Origin: Kitasatospora xanthocidica
GTDB taxonomy: Bacteria; Actinomycetota; Actinomycetes; Streptomycetales; Streptomycetaceae
Assembly: GCF_014656195.1 (NCBI RefSeq)
Contig: NZ_BNBY01000017.1
Span: 62,001 to 126,000, forward strand
Direction: 5' to 3'
Length of the DNA stretch: 64,000 nucleotides
The first letter of the stretch is position 1. The number at the start of each line of letters is the position of its first letter. Position numbers and translations under genes: made by a program. Below, piece by piece: positions 1-8,009 of the stretch. The notes beneath the pieces are model-generated. The model saw only the letters and a program-made list of their open reading frames with translations. It searched no databases and was not told the DNA's origin.

Positions 1-1001
1 TCGTTGAGCGCGGTGCCGGTGCCGTGCGCGTTGATGTGTCCGATCTCCTCGGGCGCCAGCCCGGCGTCGGCGAGCGCCGCCCGTACGGCTCGGGCCAGGC
101 CGTCGCCGCCGGGGTGCGGGGCGGTGAAGTGGTGGGCGTCCGAGGAGGCGCCGTGCCCGACGAGGTGGGCCCGGGGGCGGGCACCCCTGGCGCGGGCGTG
201 TTCGGGGTGTTCGAGCAGCAGCACGCCCGCCCCTTCGCCGAGGACGAAGCCGTCCCGGTCGGCGTCGAAGGGGCGGGAGGCGCCGGCCGGGTCGTGCCGG
301 CGCCGGGAGAGCGCGCCGAGGCGGTCGAAGGCGACGCAGGTCATCCGGGTGCGGGGGCTGTCGGTGCCGCCGGCCAGGACGAGGTCACAGGTCCCGGAGG
401 CGATCAGGTCGCGGCCGAGGGCGAGCGCGCTGGTGCCGGAGGCGCAGGCGGTGCTGACGACCAGGCCGGGACCGCGGGCGCCGAGGTCGAGGCTGACCTC
501 GCCGGCGGCCATGTTGGGGATGGAGCGGGGCAGCATCAGCGGGGAGACCCGGTCGGCCCGGCCCTCGGCGAGCCGGGCGTACTCGACGGGGTAGGTGTGC
601 ACGCTGTTGGCGCTGACGCCGAGGACGACGCCGACCCGGTCGCCGTCCCACTCCGCCGGGTCGAGCCCGGCGTCGGCCACGGCCTGCCGGGCGGCGACCA
701 CGGCCATCTGGCTGAAGCGGTCCAGGCGCCGGGCGAGCCGCCCGCCGAGCAGGGCGGGCGGCTCGAAGTCGGCCAGCCGACAGGAGAAGTCGACGGCGAG
801 GCCGTCGAGTTCGGGGTCGGGCCGGGCGGTGGGACCGGCGCCGAGGAAGTGCGCCCAGACGGCGTCCGGCCCGTTCCCGGCCGGGGTGACCAGGCCGAGG
901 CCGGTGACGGCGACCGTGCGCGGGGCGGCGGCCGTACGCGGGGCGGCGGCCGTACGCGGGTCGGCGACCGTACGCGGGTCGGCGACCGTACGCGGGCTCA
1001 A
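1..1001 (-). CDS. Beta-ketoacyl-ACP synthase (FabF-like), C-terminus off the window
   Basis: Condensing enzyme that extends an ACP-bound acyl chain by decarboxylative Claisen condensation. About 333 N-terminal codons are present; the 3' end lies beyond the left edge. The core begins with VAVTGLGLVTPAGNG near residue 30. The active-site cysteine is in STACASGTSAL (about residue 186), and the first catalytic histidine is in GHINAHGTGTALN at the edge. The best start is a TTG at 1001 that overlaps the TGA of the ACP gene (TTGA). With it the protein gains an N-terminal tail of hexapeptide repeats (RTVADP/RTAAAP) encoded by an 18-bp tandem repeat, unusual for this family. It is the last visible gene of a five-gene minus-strand cluster and is probably dedicated to the neighbouring ACP. 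Family call is secure; the start is not. Confidence 0.9.
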   Translation of the reverse strand, partial: MSPRTVADPRTVADPRTAAAPRTAAAPRTVAVTGLGLVTPAGNGPDAVWAHFLGAGPTARPDPELDGLAVDFSCRLADFEPPALLGGRLARRLDRFSQMAVVAARQAVADAGLDPAEWDGDRVGVVLGVSANSVHTYPVEYARLAEGRADRVSPLMLPRSIPNMAAGEVSLDLGARGPGLVVSTACASGTSALALGRDLIASGTCDLVLAGGTDSPRTRMTCVAFDRLGALSRRRHDPAGASRPFDADRDGFVLGEGAGVLLLEHPEHARARGARPRAHLVGHGASSDAHHFTAPHPGGDGLARAVRAALADAGLAPEEIGHINAHGTGTALN

Positions 1002-1003
1002 CT
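914..1003. repeat. 18-bp tandem repeat, about 4.5 copies, in the ketosynthase 5' end
   Basis: Copies start at 914, 932, 950, 968 and 986 (last one partial). The unit is CCGTACGCGGGNCGGCGN and comes in two alternating flavours (GGCGGCGG or GTCGGCGA ending). Being a multiple of three it keeps the frame, so copy number changes only the length of the N-terminal tail of the ketosynthase. The last copy contains the ACP stop codon. Confidence 0.9.
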
Positions 1004-1240
1004 GGCCGACTCCTTGGCCAGGGTGGCTTCCGCGTGGGCGGCGAGTTCGCCGAGGGTGCGGTCCGGGGTGATGTCGGCGACGGTGACGCCGATCCGCTCC
1101 TCGACCACCAGGGAGAGTTCGACCAGGGCGAGGCTGTCCAGGGCGAGTGAGGCCAGGGTGGCGTCGGGGGTGACCACGGCCGGGGACACGTCGAACTCGT
1201 CGACCAGGCAGGCGCGGATCGTCTCGTAGGTGCTGGGCAT
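998..1240 (-). CDS. Acyl carrier protein
   Basis: 80-residue stand-alone ACP carrying the growing acyl chain on a phosphopantetheine arm. The attachment site is the serine of ALDSLALVE (Ser36). The acidic helix II that partners recognise (LVELSLVVEE) follows. Size is typical. The ATG at 1240 is preceded by an AAAGGA ribosome site. It lies 14 bp downstream of the exporter gene and its TGA overlaps the TTG of the ketosynthase, so all three are probably co-transcribed and the last two translationally coupled. The separate ACP/KS pair beside a desaturase and a methyltransferase points to a specialised fatty-acyl pathway rather than the housekeeping fab genes. Confidence 0.93.
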   Translation of the reverse strand: MPSTYETIRACLVDEFDVSPAVVTPDATLASLALDSLALVELSLVVEERIGVTVADITPDRTLGELAAHAEATLAKESAS

Positions 1241-1254
1241 GGTGAATTTTCCTT

Positions 1255-2739
1255 TCAACTGGGGTGGTTGGTGAGGTCGAGGGCGGTGGCGGAGGGCTGC
1301 CGCCCGGGCAGTCGGGCCCAGGCGAGGACGGCGCCGAGCACCGCGACCGCGCCGCCCACGACGGCGGCCGCGGCCAGGCCGTCGGTGAAGGCGGCCGGGT
1401 CGCCGGGGGCGGCACCGGTGAGCGAGGTGGCGAGCACGGAGCCGAGCACAGCCACACCGAGGGTCGAACCGACCTGCCGGGTCGCATCGTTGAGGGCCGA
1501 GCCGACACCCGCGGCGGCGACCGGGACGGCGCTCATCACCACCTCGGTGGCGACCGGGGCGAGCAGTCCGGCACCGAGCCCGGACAGTCCCTCGAACAGC
1601 AGCACCGGCCCGTCCCCCGATCCGGCGGCCAGCCCGCCGAGCTGGACGAATCCGGCGGCGATCAGCAGCAGTCCGCCGGCCGAGGGCACCCTGGCCCCCG
1701 ACTGCCGTGCCACCAGCGGCCCGAGGAGCGCGCCGGTGGCCAGGCCGAGGGAGAGCGGGACCATCCGCAGCCCGGCCTGCCAGGCGCTCAGGCCGCGGAC
1801 CTGCTGGAGGTAGAGGGTGAGCAGGAACATCGCGCCGAACATCGCGAAGGACATCAGCGCCAGCGAGACGGTGGCCGGCCAGACCGGCCCGCCGCGCAGC
1901 AGCCGGACCGGCACCATCGGTGCGGGGCAGCCGAGTTGGCGACGGACGAAGGCCGCCAGCAGCAAGGCGCCGAGGGTGAACGCGAGGAGGACGGCGGCAC
2001 TGGTCCAGCCCCGGCCCGGGGCCTCGATCACGCCCCAGACCAGCGCGAGCAGCCCCGCGCAGGACAGCAGCGCGCCGGGCCGGTCCAGCGGCCGGACCTC
2101 GGGAGCACGGGACTCGGGAACGGCGATCAGCGCCGCGACGCCGATCGCCGCGATCACCGGGACGTTCAGCCAGAAGGCCGACTGCCAGCCGTACCGGTCG
2201 ACCAGCAGGCCGCCGGCGACCGGGCCGAACACCGCGCCGACCCCGGCCACCGCCGCCCAGATGCCGATCGCCCGCTTCCGGGCGGCCGGCTCGCGCAGCA
2301 CGTGCACCACGGTGGAGAGGGTGGCGGGCATGAACAGGGCCGCGCCGAGGCCCATGCCGCAGCGGGCGGCGACCAGTTGGGCGGGCCCGGTGCCGAGCGC
2401 CCCGGCGGCGGAGGCCACACCGCACAGGGCCAGCCCGGTGAGGAAGGCCCGCCGCCGCCCGTACCGGTCCCCCAGCGCGCCGCCGGCCAGCACGCAGCCG
2501 CCGAGGGCGAGGGCGTAGCCGTCCACGATCCACTGGGTCTCGGCGAGGGTCGGGCCGAGGTCGGCGCGCAGGCCGGGGACGGCCACGTTGAGGACGGTGA
2601 AGTCCAGGCCGAGCAGGAACAGCGCGGCACAGACCACCGCGACGGCCGCCCAGGCGCGGCGTGGGGTGGTGGTCCTGTCCAGGGACGGCGTCGACTCCGT
2701 GGACGGCGGGGACTCCGAAAGTGGCTTGGGCCCGGGCAT
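1255..2739 (-). CDS. MFS drug/metabolite exporter, DHA2 family (14 TM)
   Basis: 494-residue major-facilitator transporter, probably a proton antiporter exporting the product of the adjacent cluster. The start of the fold reads LFLLGLDFTVLNVAVPGL, with the antiporter segment QWIVDGYALALGG and the loop GDRYGRRRAFL typical of MFS loop 2-3. A second signature is GPVAGGLLVDRYGWQSAFWLNVP (TM5 antiporter motif C region). Length and hydrophobic pattern fit the 14-helix DHA2 group. The ATG at 2739 overlaps the TGA of the methyltransferase (TGATG), so it is in the same operon. Substrate unknown; the context suggests a fatty-acyl derivative. Confidence 0.9.
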   Translation of the reverse strand: MPGPKPLSESPPSTESTPSLDRTTTPRRAWAAVAVVCAALFLLGLDFTVLNVAVPGLRADLGPTLAETQWIVDGYALALGGCVLAGGALGDRYGRRRAFLTGLALCGVASAAGALGTGPAQLVAARCGMGLGAALFMPATLSTVVHVLREPAARKRAIGIWAAVAGVGAVFGPVAGGLLVDRYGWQSAFWLNVPVIAAIGVAALIAVPESRAPEVRPLDRPGALLSCAGLLALVWGVIEAPGRGWTSAAVLLAFTLGALLLAAFVRRQLGCPAPMVPVRLLRGGPVWPATVSLALMSFAMFGAMFLLTLYLQQVRGLSAWQAGLRMVPLSLGLATGALLGPLVARQSGARVPSAGGLLLIAAGFVQLGGLAAGSGDGPVLLFEGLSGLGAGLLAPVATEVVMSAVPVAAAGVGSALNDATRQVGSTLGVAVLGSVLATSLTGAAPGDPAAFTDGLAAAAVVGGAVAVLGAVLAWARLPGRQPSATALDLTNHPS

Positions 2740-3644
2740 CAGGCGGACAGCCGCAGCGGCTCGTCGCGCCGCCGGAAGCCGATCCGGTACAGCGTGGCGG
2801 CGCCGCGCAGGAAGGTCACCTCGCTGGCCCGCAGGTAGCGCCGGTACCGCCGGTAGCCCTCGGGGCCGACCAGCCGCTCGGCCTCCACCCGGGCCCGCAG
2901 CAGCCGGGCCGACCAGGAGGCGAGGGTGCGGACGTAGTCATCGGCGGAGGCGGTGAGGGCGACCACCGAGAAGTACGGGTCGCAGGCGGCGGCGATCTCG
3001 GAGAGCCGGGGCAGCTTGGCGCTCGGGAAGACGTCGGCGCCGACGAAGTCGCCGATCGGGCCGGAGCCGTCGGCGGCACCGTCGTAGGCGATGCACTGCA
3101 GCGACATCCGGCCGCTGGGGCGCAGCCAGCGGTGGCAGGCCTCGAAGTAGCGGGAGTAGACGTCGAGCCGTTCGGCCCGGTCCATGCCGGCGGTGGCGAA
3201 GTGCTCGAAGGCGCCCATCGAGACGACGGCGTCGTACGGCCGCTCGGGGGCGTGGTCCTCCCAGCTCTCCAGTCGGGTTTCGGTGCCGGGCAGGGCGCGG
3301 GCGGTGAGGAAGTCGTACTGGGCGCGGGAGATGGTCAGGCCGGTGGCGTGGGCGATCCGGCCGTCGCGGCCGGCGTGCGCCAGCATGGCGCCCCAGCCGC
3401 AGCCGACGTCGAGCAGCCGCAGGCCGTCGCCGGGGCGGGCACCGACCAGGTCGAGGTGGTGGTCGAGCTTGGCCCGCTGGGCGCGCGGCAGCGCGGTGGC
3501 GTCCGGCTCCCCGGGCGGGATGCCGTCCCACCTGGCGGCGGTGTAGGCGAGGGTCTCGTCCAGCCAGAGGGCGTAGAAGTCGTTGCCGAGGTCGTAGTGG
3601 AACGCGATGTCGGCGGCGGTGGTGCCGGCCGTGGTGATGGTCAT
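2739..3644 (-). CDS. Cyclopropane-fatty-acid-synthase-like SAM methyltransferase
   Basis: 301-residue SAM-dependent enzyme of the cyclopropane fatty acid/mycolic acid methyltransferase family. Members add a methylene or methyl group across or beside a cis double bond of an acyl chain. Visible features: the family N-terminus FHYDLGNDFYALWLDETLAY, the SAM-binding glycine loop LLDVGCGWGAMLAHA, and MGAFEHF. Length matches the single-domain mycobacterial enzymes (about 300) rather than E. coli Cfa (about 380). It lies next to an acyl-ACP desaturase that could supply the double bond. Start ATG at 3644; TGA overlaps the exporter start. The exact reaction (cyclopropane, methyl branch or other) cannot be read from the sequence. 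Confidence 0.87.
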   Translation of the reverse strand: MTITTAGTTAADIAFHYDLGNDFYALWLDETLAYTAARWDGIPPGEPDATALPRAQRAKLDHHLDLVGARPGDGLRLLDVGCGWGAMLAHAGRDGRIAHATGLTISRAQYDFLTARALPGTETRLESWEDHAPERPYDAVVSMGAFEHFATAGMDRAERLDVYSRYFEACHRWLRPSGRMSLQCIAYDGAADGSGPIGDFVGADVFPSAKLPRLSEIAAACDPYFSVVALTASADDYVRTLASWSARLLRARVEAERLVGPEGYRRYRRYLRASEVTFLRGAATLYRIGFRRRDEPLRLSA

Positions 3645-3690
3645 ACGGGTCCTGTTCTGGAGGGTCGGGCTCGGGTGTGCTCGGCGGCGG

Positions 3691-3770
3691 CGTACGCAGG
3701 CGGGCTCGGGCGGGCGGGCTCGGGCGTACGCAGGCGGGCTCAGGCGGGCTCAGGCGGACTCAGGCGGGCT
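3691..3770. repeat. Short direct repeats downstream of the desaturase
   Basis: Two copies of CGTACGCAGGCGGGCTC (from 3691 and 3725) run into four tandem 10-bp units of the form AGGCGGGCTC (about 3731-3770). The desaturase TGA lies in the last unit. The CGTACGC core also appears in the 18-bp repeat at 914-1003 in the same cluster, so both gene junctions carry related repeat sequence. Confidence 0.8.
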
Positions 3771-4707
3771 CCGCCCGGCCGGCCCGGACGGCGAGGGCCT
3801 GGGCGCGGCGCTCGACGAAGCGGGCGGCCCGGGCGTCGGTCCGCTCGACGTGCGCGGCGATCCGGTCGCGGGCCCGCTCCCCGGCGGGGCCGAGCCCGGT
3901 GAGGTCGTTCACCCTGAGGGCGCGCAGCAGCGGGACGAGCACCTCGTCGTGGTGCACCCGCAGGTCGTAGACGCCGGCCACCGCGATCTCGGCGGCCATC
4001 CGGCCGAAGCCGGGCATGGCCAGGCCGGGCATGGCGAAGTCGCGGATCGTGGCGTCGAGCGTGACGAGCACCTGGTCGGCGCCCGACTCCAGTGCGGCGC
4101 GCAGGAGTTCCCGGTAGAAGACCATGTGCAGGTTCTCGTCCTGGGCGATCCGGGTGAGCAGCCGCTCGCAGACCGGGTCGCCGCTGAGCCGCCCGGTGTT
4201 GCGGTGGCTGACCCGGGTGGCGAGCTCCTGGACGGCGGCGTAGGCGATCACGTCGAGGGGGCCTTCGAGCTCCGGGACGGTGCCGGTGCCGAGGTGCGCC
4301 ATCCGGGCGCGTTCCAGCGCGATCGGGTCAACGGCACGGGCGGCGTGCAGATAGCCCCGGATGGCCGCGGCGTGCCGGTCCTCCTCGGCGGTCCACTGGT
4401 GCAGCCACGCACCCCAGGCGCCGTCCCGGGAGGTCCGGCTGCCGATGGTCCAGTGGTAGCCGGGCAGGTTGTCCTCGGTCAGCAGGTTGACGACCAGGGC
4501 GGACCGTACGGCCGGACTCAGCGCGGACTGATCAGCGCTCCAGGGCTCACCGCCGAGCGGGCCGTCGAAGTCCCGGCCGAGGCTCCAGGGGACGTACTGG
4601 TGCGGGAACCACTCGCGCGCCGACGCGAGATGACGGTTCATCAGCTCCTCGGCGGTCGCTTCGAGTTCGGAGAGCCAGCGGAGGGCGTCCGCGGTAGCGA
4701 TCTTCAC
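3760..4707 (-). CDS. Acyl-[acyl-carrier-protein] desaturase (ferritin-like diiron)
   Basis: 315-residue soluble desaturase that inserts a cis double bond into an ACP-bound acyl chain with O2 and reduced ferredoxin. Both diiron signatures of the stearoyl-ACP desaturase family are present: WTAEEDRHAAAIRGYL and RIAQDENLHMVFYREL (EExRH and DExxH types). The N-terminal region with the family pattern around REWFPHQYVPWSLGRDF is intact. Length fits bacterial DesA1/DesA2. The start is GTG at 4707 with no good ribosome site, so translation may be leaderless. First gene of the minus-strand cluster; the promoter should lie in 4708-4800, between it and the divergent metal exporter. Confidence 0.9.
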   Translation of the reverse strand: MKIATADALRWLSELEATAEELMNRHLASAREWFPHQYVPWSLGRDFDGPLGGEPWSADQSALSPAVRSALVVNLLTEDNLPGYHWTIGSRTSRDGAWGAWLHQWTAEEDRHAAAIRGYLHAARAVDPIALERARMAHLGTGTVPELEGPLDVIAYAAVQELATRVSHRNTGRLSGDPVCERLLTRIAQDENLHMVFYRELLRAALESGADQVLVTLDATIRDFAMPGLAMPGFGRMAAEIAVAGVYDLRVHHDEVLVPLLRALRVNDLTGLGPAGERARDRIAAHVERTDARAARFVERRAQALAVRAGRAEPA

Positions 4708-4986
4708 GGGCCATGATCGTCGTGTAACCGCGTACGGCCGCGCAAGCTCGCCTCACCCGTTCAGGTGACTCCCGGATCGCGGCCCTGACCTGGGCCCATG
4801 CCCCCGGCATGCCGGCCGCCGAGGAGGCCGCCACGGACACCGGAACGGACGTCTGAACGGACGCCCGAACGGCAACGACAACGGTCACCAGTACAGCCTT
4901 TGGATCTTTGTCGATTCTGCGGTTCACTTCGGGTGCGGGGCGATCGCACCCCGTCACCAGCACCCGTGCGTCCAGAGAGGACTTCG

Positions 4987-6063
4987 ATGGCCGGCCACGA
5001 GCATTCTCACGATGATCATGCGCATGACCAGCAGCACTCCCCCGGCCACACCCACGGACACGCGCACGGAAGCGGACACGGCGGCGGACACGGCGGCCAC
5101 TCGCACGGGGTCTCCGCCGACGCCGACCGCCGCTGGCTGCTCAGCGCGCTCGCCCTGATCGTCGTCTTCATGGCCGGCGAGGTCGTGGTCGGCTTCGCCG
5201 CCCAGTCCCTCGCGCTGATCTCCGACGCGGCGCACATGCTCACCGACGCCGCCTCGATCGTGCTGGCCCTGATCGCGATGCGGCTCGCCGCCCGCCCGGC
5301 CCGCGGCGGCTACACGTACGGCCTCAAGCGCGCCGAGATCCTCTCCGCGCAGGCCAACGGGGTCACCCTGCTGGTGCTCTCGGCCTGGCTCGGCTACGAG
5401 GCCGTCGCCCGGCTGATCGAGCCGCCCGAGGTCACCGGCTCGCTGGTGCTGGTCACCGCGCTGATCGGCATCGTGGTCAACCTCGCCGCCACCTGGTGCA
5501 TGTCCAAGGCCAACCGCAGCTCGCTGAACGTCGAGGGCGCCTTCCAGCACGTGCTCACCGACCTGTACGCGTTCATCGCCACCGCCGTCGCCGGCCTGGT
5601 CGTCCTGCTCACCGGCTTCGCCCGGGCCGACGCCATCGCCTCCCTGATCGTCGTCGCGCTGATGCTCAAGGCCGGCATCGCCCTGGTCCGGGACTCCGGG
5701 CGGATCTTCCTGGAGGCCGCCCCGGCCGGGATCGACCCGGACGCCGTCGCCGACCGGATGGTCACCGAAACGCTGGTCGAGGAGATCCACGACCTGCACA
5801 TCTGGGAGATCACCTCCGGCCAGCCCGCGCTCTCCGCGCACATCCTGGTCACCCCCGGCGGCGACTGCCACGCGGTCCGCCGCCAGCTCCAGCGCCGCCT
5901 CGCCGACGAGTACGGGATCACCCACAGCACCCTCCAGGTCGACCACGTCGGCGAGGACGAGGCGGGCGCGCTGCTGCAGATCTCCGCCCCCGGCGACACC
6001 GCCGCCGAACACTGCGCCGACGCCCACGGCCCCGTCCACCGCGCCGGCCCGCACGAACACTGA
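4987..6063 (+). CDS. Cation diffusion facilitator (zinc/divalent metal exporter, CzcD/ZitB-like)
   Basis: 358-residue inner-membrane metal/proton antiporter. The N-terminus (residues 1-45) is a histidine-rich loop (repeated HGH, GHGG, HSH) that may bind metal. Six helices follow, with the metal site HxxxD-type residues in SLALISDAAHMLTDAASI (TM2) and FQHVLTDLYAFIATA (TM5). The C-terminal cytoplasmic domain carries EIHDLHIWEITSG. The ATG at 4987 is chosen for the AGAGAGG ribosome site six bases upstream and because the His-rich tail starts there; upstream in-frame codons are low-complexity. Probably monocistronic. No Zur- or ArsR-type operator recognised upstream. Confidence 0.93.
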   Translation: MAGHEHSHDDHAHDQQHSPGHTHGHAHGSGHGGGHGGHSHGVSADADRRWLLSALALIVVFMAGEVVVGFAAQSLALISDAAHMLTDAASIVLALIAMRLAARPARGGYTYGLKRAEILSAQANGVTLLVLSAWLGYEAVARLIEPPEVTGSLVLVTALIGIVVNLAATWCMSKANRSSLNVEGAFQHVLTDLYAFIATAVAGLVVLLTGFARADAIASLIVVALMLKAGIALVRDSGRIFLEAAPAGIDPDAVADRMVTETLVEEIHDLHIWEITSGQPALSAHILVTPGGDCHAVRRQLQRRLADEYGITHSTLQVDHVGEDEAGALLQISAPGDTAAEHCADAHGPVHRAGPHEH

Positions 6064-6117
6064 GAACCCGCGGTCCGTCGCCCCTGTCCGTCACCCCCGT
6101 ACGGCATGATCTGAGTC

Positions 6118-7038
6118 GTGACCGCACCGCGACTGATGCTGCTCGACTCCGCCAGCCTGTACTTCCGGGCCTACTACGGCGTACCGGACTCCCTGCGCTC
6201 CCCGCAGGGAGAGCCGGTCAACGCCGTCCGCGGCCTGCTGGACTTCATCGCCCGGCTGGTCCACGACCACCGCCCCGACCGGCTGGTCGCCTGCATGGAC
6301 GCCGACTGGCGCCCGCAGTGGCGGGTGGACCTCGTCCCCTCCTACAAGACCCACCGGGTCGCCGAGGCCGCCCAGGACGGCGAGGAGGAGGTGCCCGACA
6401 CGCTGGCCCCGCAGGTCCCGGTGATCGAGCAGGTGCTGGACGCGCTCGGCATCGCCCGGGTCGGCTCCCCCGGCTACGAGGCGGACGACGTGATCGGCAC
6501 CCTCACCGCCCGCGCCGACGGCCCGGTGCAGATCGTCACCGGCGACCGCGACCTCTTCCAGCTCGTCGACGACGCCCGCGGCATCACCGTGCTCTACCCG
6601 GTCAAGGGCATGGGCAACCTGCAGGTCACCGACGACGCCCTGCTGCTGGAGAAGTACGGCGTACGCGGCGCCCAGTACGCCGACATGGCCGCCCTGCGCG
6701 GGGACCCGTCGGACGGCCTGCCCGGCGTCAAGGGCATCGGCGAGAAGACCGCCGCCCAGCTGATCAACGAGTACGGCGACCTCGCGGCCATCCGCGCCGC
6801 CGCCCTCGACATCGGCTCCGGGCTCACCCCGGCCCGCCGCCGCAACATCGTCGAGGGCTCCGCCTACCTCGACGTCGCCCCGACCGTGGTCCGCGTCGCC
6901 CCCGACGCCCCCCTCCCCGCCTTCGACCCGGCCCTCCCCCGCGAACCCCTGGACCCCATGACCCTCGAGGAACTCGCCACCCGCTGGGGCCTCGGCACCT
7001 CCCTCGACCGCCTGCTGGAGGCCCTCGCCACCCGCTGA
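6118..7038 (+). CDS. 5'-3' exonuclease (PolA N-terminal/FEN-like)
   Basis: 306-residue flap-type 5' nuclease acting on DNA repair or replication intermediates. It matches the 5'-nuclease half of PolA. Acidic metal ligands are visible in LMLLDSASLYFRAYYG, ACMDADWRPQWR, YEADDVIGTLT and TGDRDLFQLV. The helix-hairpin-helix is GLPGVKGIGEKTAAQLI. There is no polymerase domain, as in the stand-alone actinobacterial homologues. GTG start at 6118, 54 bp after the metal exporter. In M. tuberculosis the same gene (Rv2090) lies beside helY, so it marks the conserved left side of the helY-tat-proteasome neighbourhood. Confidence 0.92.
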   Translation: MTAPRLMLLDSASLYFRAYYGVPDSLRSPQGEPVNAVRGLLDFIARLVHDHRPDRLVACMDADWRPQWRVDLVPSYKTHRVAEAAQDGEEEVPDTLAPQVPVIEQVLDALGIARVGSPGYEADDVIGTLTARADGPVQIVTGDRDLFQLVDDARGITVLYPVKGMGNLQVTDDALLLEKYGVRGAQYADMAALRGDPSDGLPGVKGIGEKTAAQLINEYGDLAAIRAAALDIGSGLTPARRRNIVEGSAYLDVAPTVVRVAPDAPLPAFDPALPREPLDPMTLEELATRWGLGTSLDRLLEALATR

Positions 7039-7165
7039 GCCGCACCCGGGAGGGGCTCGTACCCGGGAGGGGCTCGTCGCATCGCGCGGCGGGCCCCTTC
7101 GGCGTTCCCGGACCGGACCGGACCGCCGGTTGCTTTGCCTCCCCGTGAACTCTTGACCGCAATCT

Positions 7166-7182
7166 ACTTTGCGATGCAAAGT
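7166..7182. promoter_or_regulatory. Perfect palindromic operator ACTTTGC-GAT-GCAAAGT
   Basis: Seven-base arms ACTTTGC (7166-7172) and GCAAAGT (7176-7182) are separated by GAT. The site is 32 bp upstream of the membrane-protein start and stands out as AT-rich. A TTGACC hexamer at 7153-7158 could be a -35, with the right arm in the -10 position, so binding would block the promoter. The likely ligand is the winged-helix regulator two genes along, giving autoregulation (inference). Confidence 0.75.
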
Positions 7183-7214
7183 GAATCCACGATCAAGCTC
7201 GACAGGGGTGGACC

Positions 7215-8009
7215 ATGGCAACACCGCACCACGACGACCCGGCCGAACTGCTGGCCGCCACCGAAGGGTTGCGGGCCCGCGCCCGCACCCGACTGCGCGG
7301 CGCGGGGGTGCCGTTACTGGGCTTCGGCCTGCTCTCGCTGGCAGCCGCGCCGATCGCCGGACAGGCCTACAACTTCGGCGCCCACGGGCGCGGCGTCGAG
7401 TCGTACCCGGCCTTCGCCTACGCGCAGCTGACGGGCCTCTGCGTCGCCCACGCCCCGGACGCCGCCTGCGACGCCCACGAGTTCGACGGGGCGGTCCTCC
7501 GCTTCCTCGGCTGGGGAATCTGGTTCGCGCTGCTCCCCCTGGCCTGGCTGGCCCTCGCCCGCTGGTACCGGCGGCGCGGTGAGGCCCGCGGCATCGTCCC
7601 GCACCGCGCCTCCTGGCTCGGCGCCGCCGCCGGGGCCGGCGTCCTGGTCGCCGCCGTACTGCTCGCGCTGCTCTTCGCGGACCGGACGCCGTTCACGCTC
7701 TCCCTGCTGGCGAACGGCTACGCCTCACCCTGGTACGTGATCGGCACCGGCCTGCTCGTCCTCGGGCTGACCGAGCGCAGCCCGCTGGTCGCCGGCGCCG
7801 GCCTCGCCCACACCGCGCTGCTCACCGCCTACCTCGCGGCACCCTGGGAGAGCGGCTGGCTGCCGTGGCTCGACCGGAACGACGGCGGCTGGGCCGACGG
7901 CCCCCAGCCCAAGGCCCTGCTGCTGGCCGCGATCCTGCTCGCCGCCGGGCTGGCCCAGTGGACCGCGGCCCGCCGCGAACCGGCGGCGTCCCGTACCGTC
8001 ACCCCATGA
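7215..8009 (+). CDS. Polytopic membrane protein with a TTA codon
   Basis: 264-residue protein of unknown function with about five or six hydrophobic segments (for example VPLLGFGLLSLAAAPIAG, FALLPLAWLALARW, GAGVLVAAVLLALLFA, VIGTGLLVLGL, LLLAAILLAAGLAQW). The N-terminal 30 residues are charged and cytoplasm-like. Its TGA overlaps the ATG of the next gene (ATGA), so it is expressed with the winged-helix regulator and probably controlled by it through the palindrome at 7166-7182. Codon 34 is TTA (7314-7316), the rare leucine codon that in Streptomyces needs the bldA tRNA; I saw no other in-frame TTA in the window. Such membrane-protein/regulator pairs are common in actinobacteria, but no function can be assigned. 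Confidence 0.85.
   Translation: MATPHHDDPAELLAATEGLRARARTRLRGAGVPLLGFGLLSLAAAPIAGQAYNFGAHGRGVESYPAFAYAQLTGLCVAHAPDAACDAHEFDGAVLRFLGWGIWFALLPLAWLALARWYRRRGEARGIVPHRASWLGAAAGAGVLVAAVLLALLFADRTPFTLSLLANGYASPWYVIGTGLLVLGLTERSPLVAGAGLAHTALLTAYLAAPWESGWLPWLDRNDGGWADGPQPKALLLAAILLAAGLAQWTAARREPAASRTVTP

Noticed and set aside
914..1003. CRISPR-like array
   Set aside because: The 18-bp units are directly adjacent with no spacers and lie inside a reading frame.
24..1229. 401-residue plus-strand frame at the left edge
   Set aside because: Antisense of the ketosynthase and ACP genes; Gly/Val/Ala/Glu repeats without motifs.
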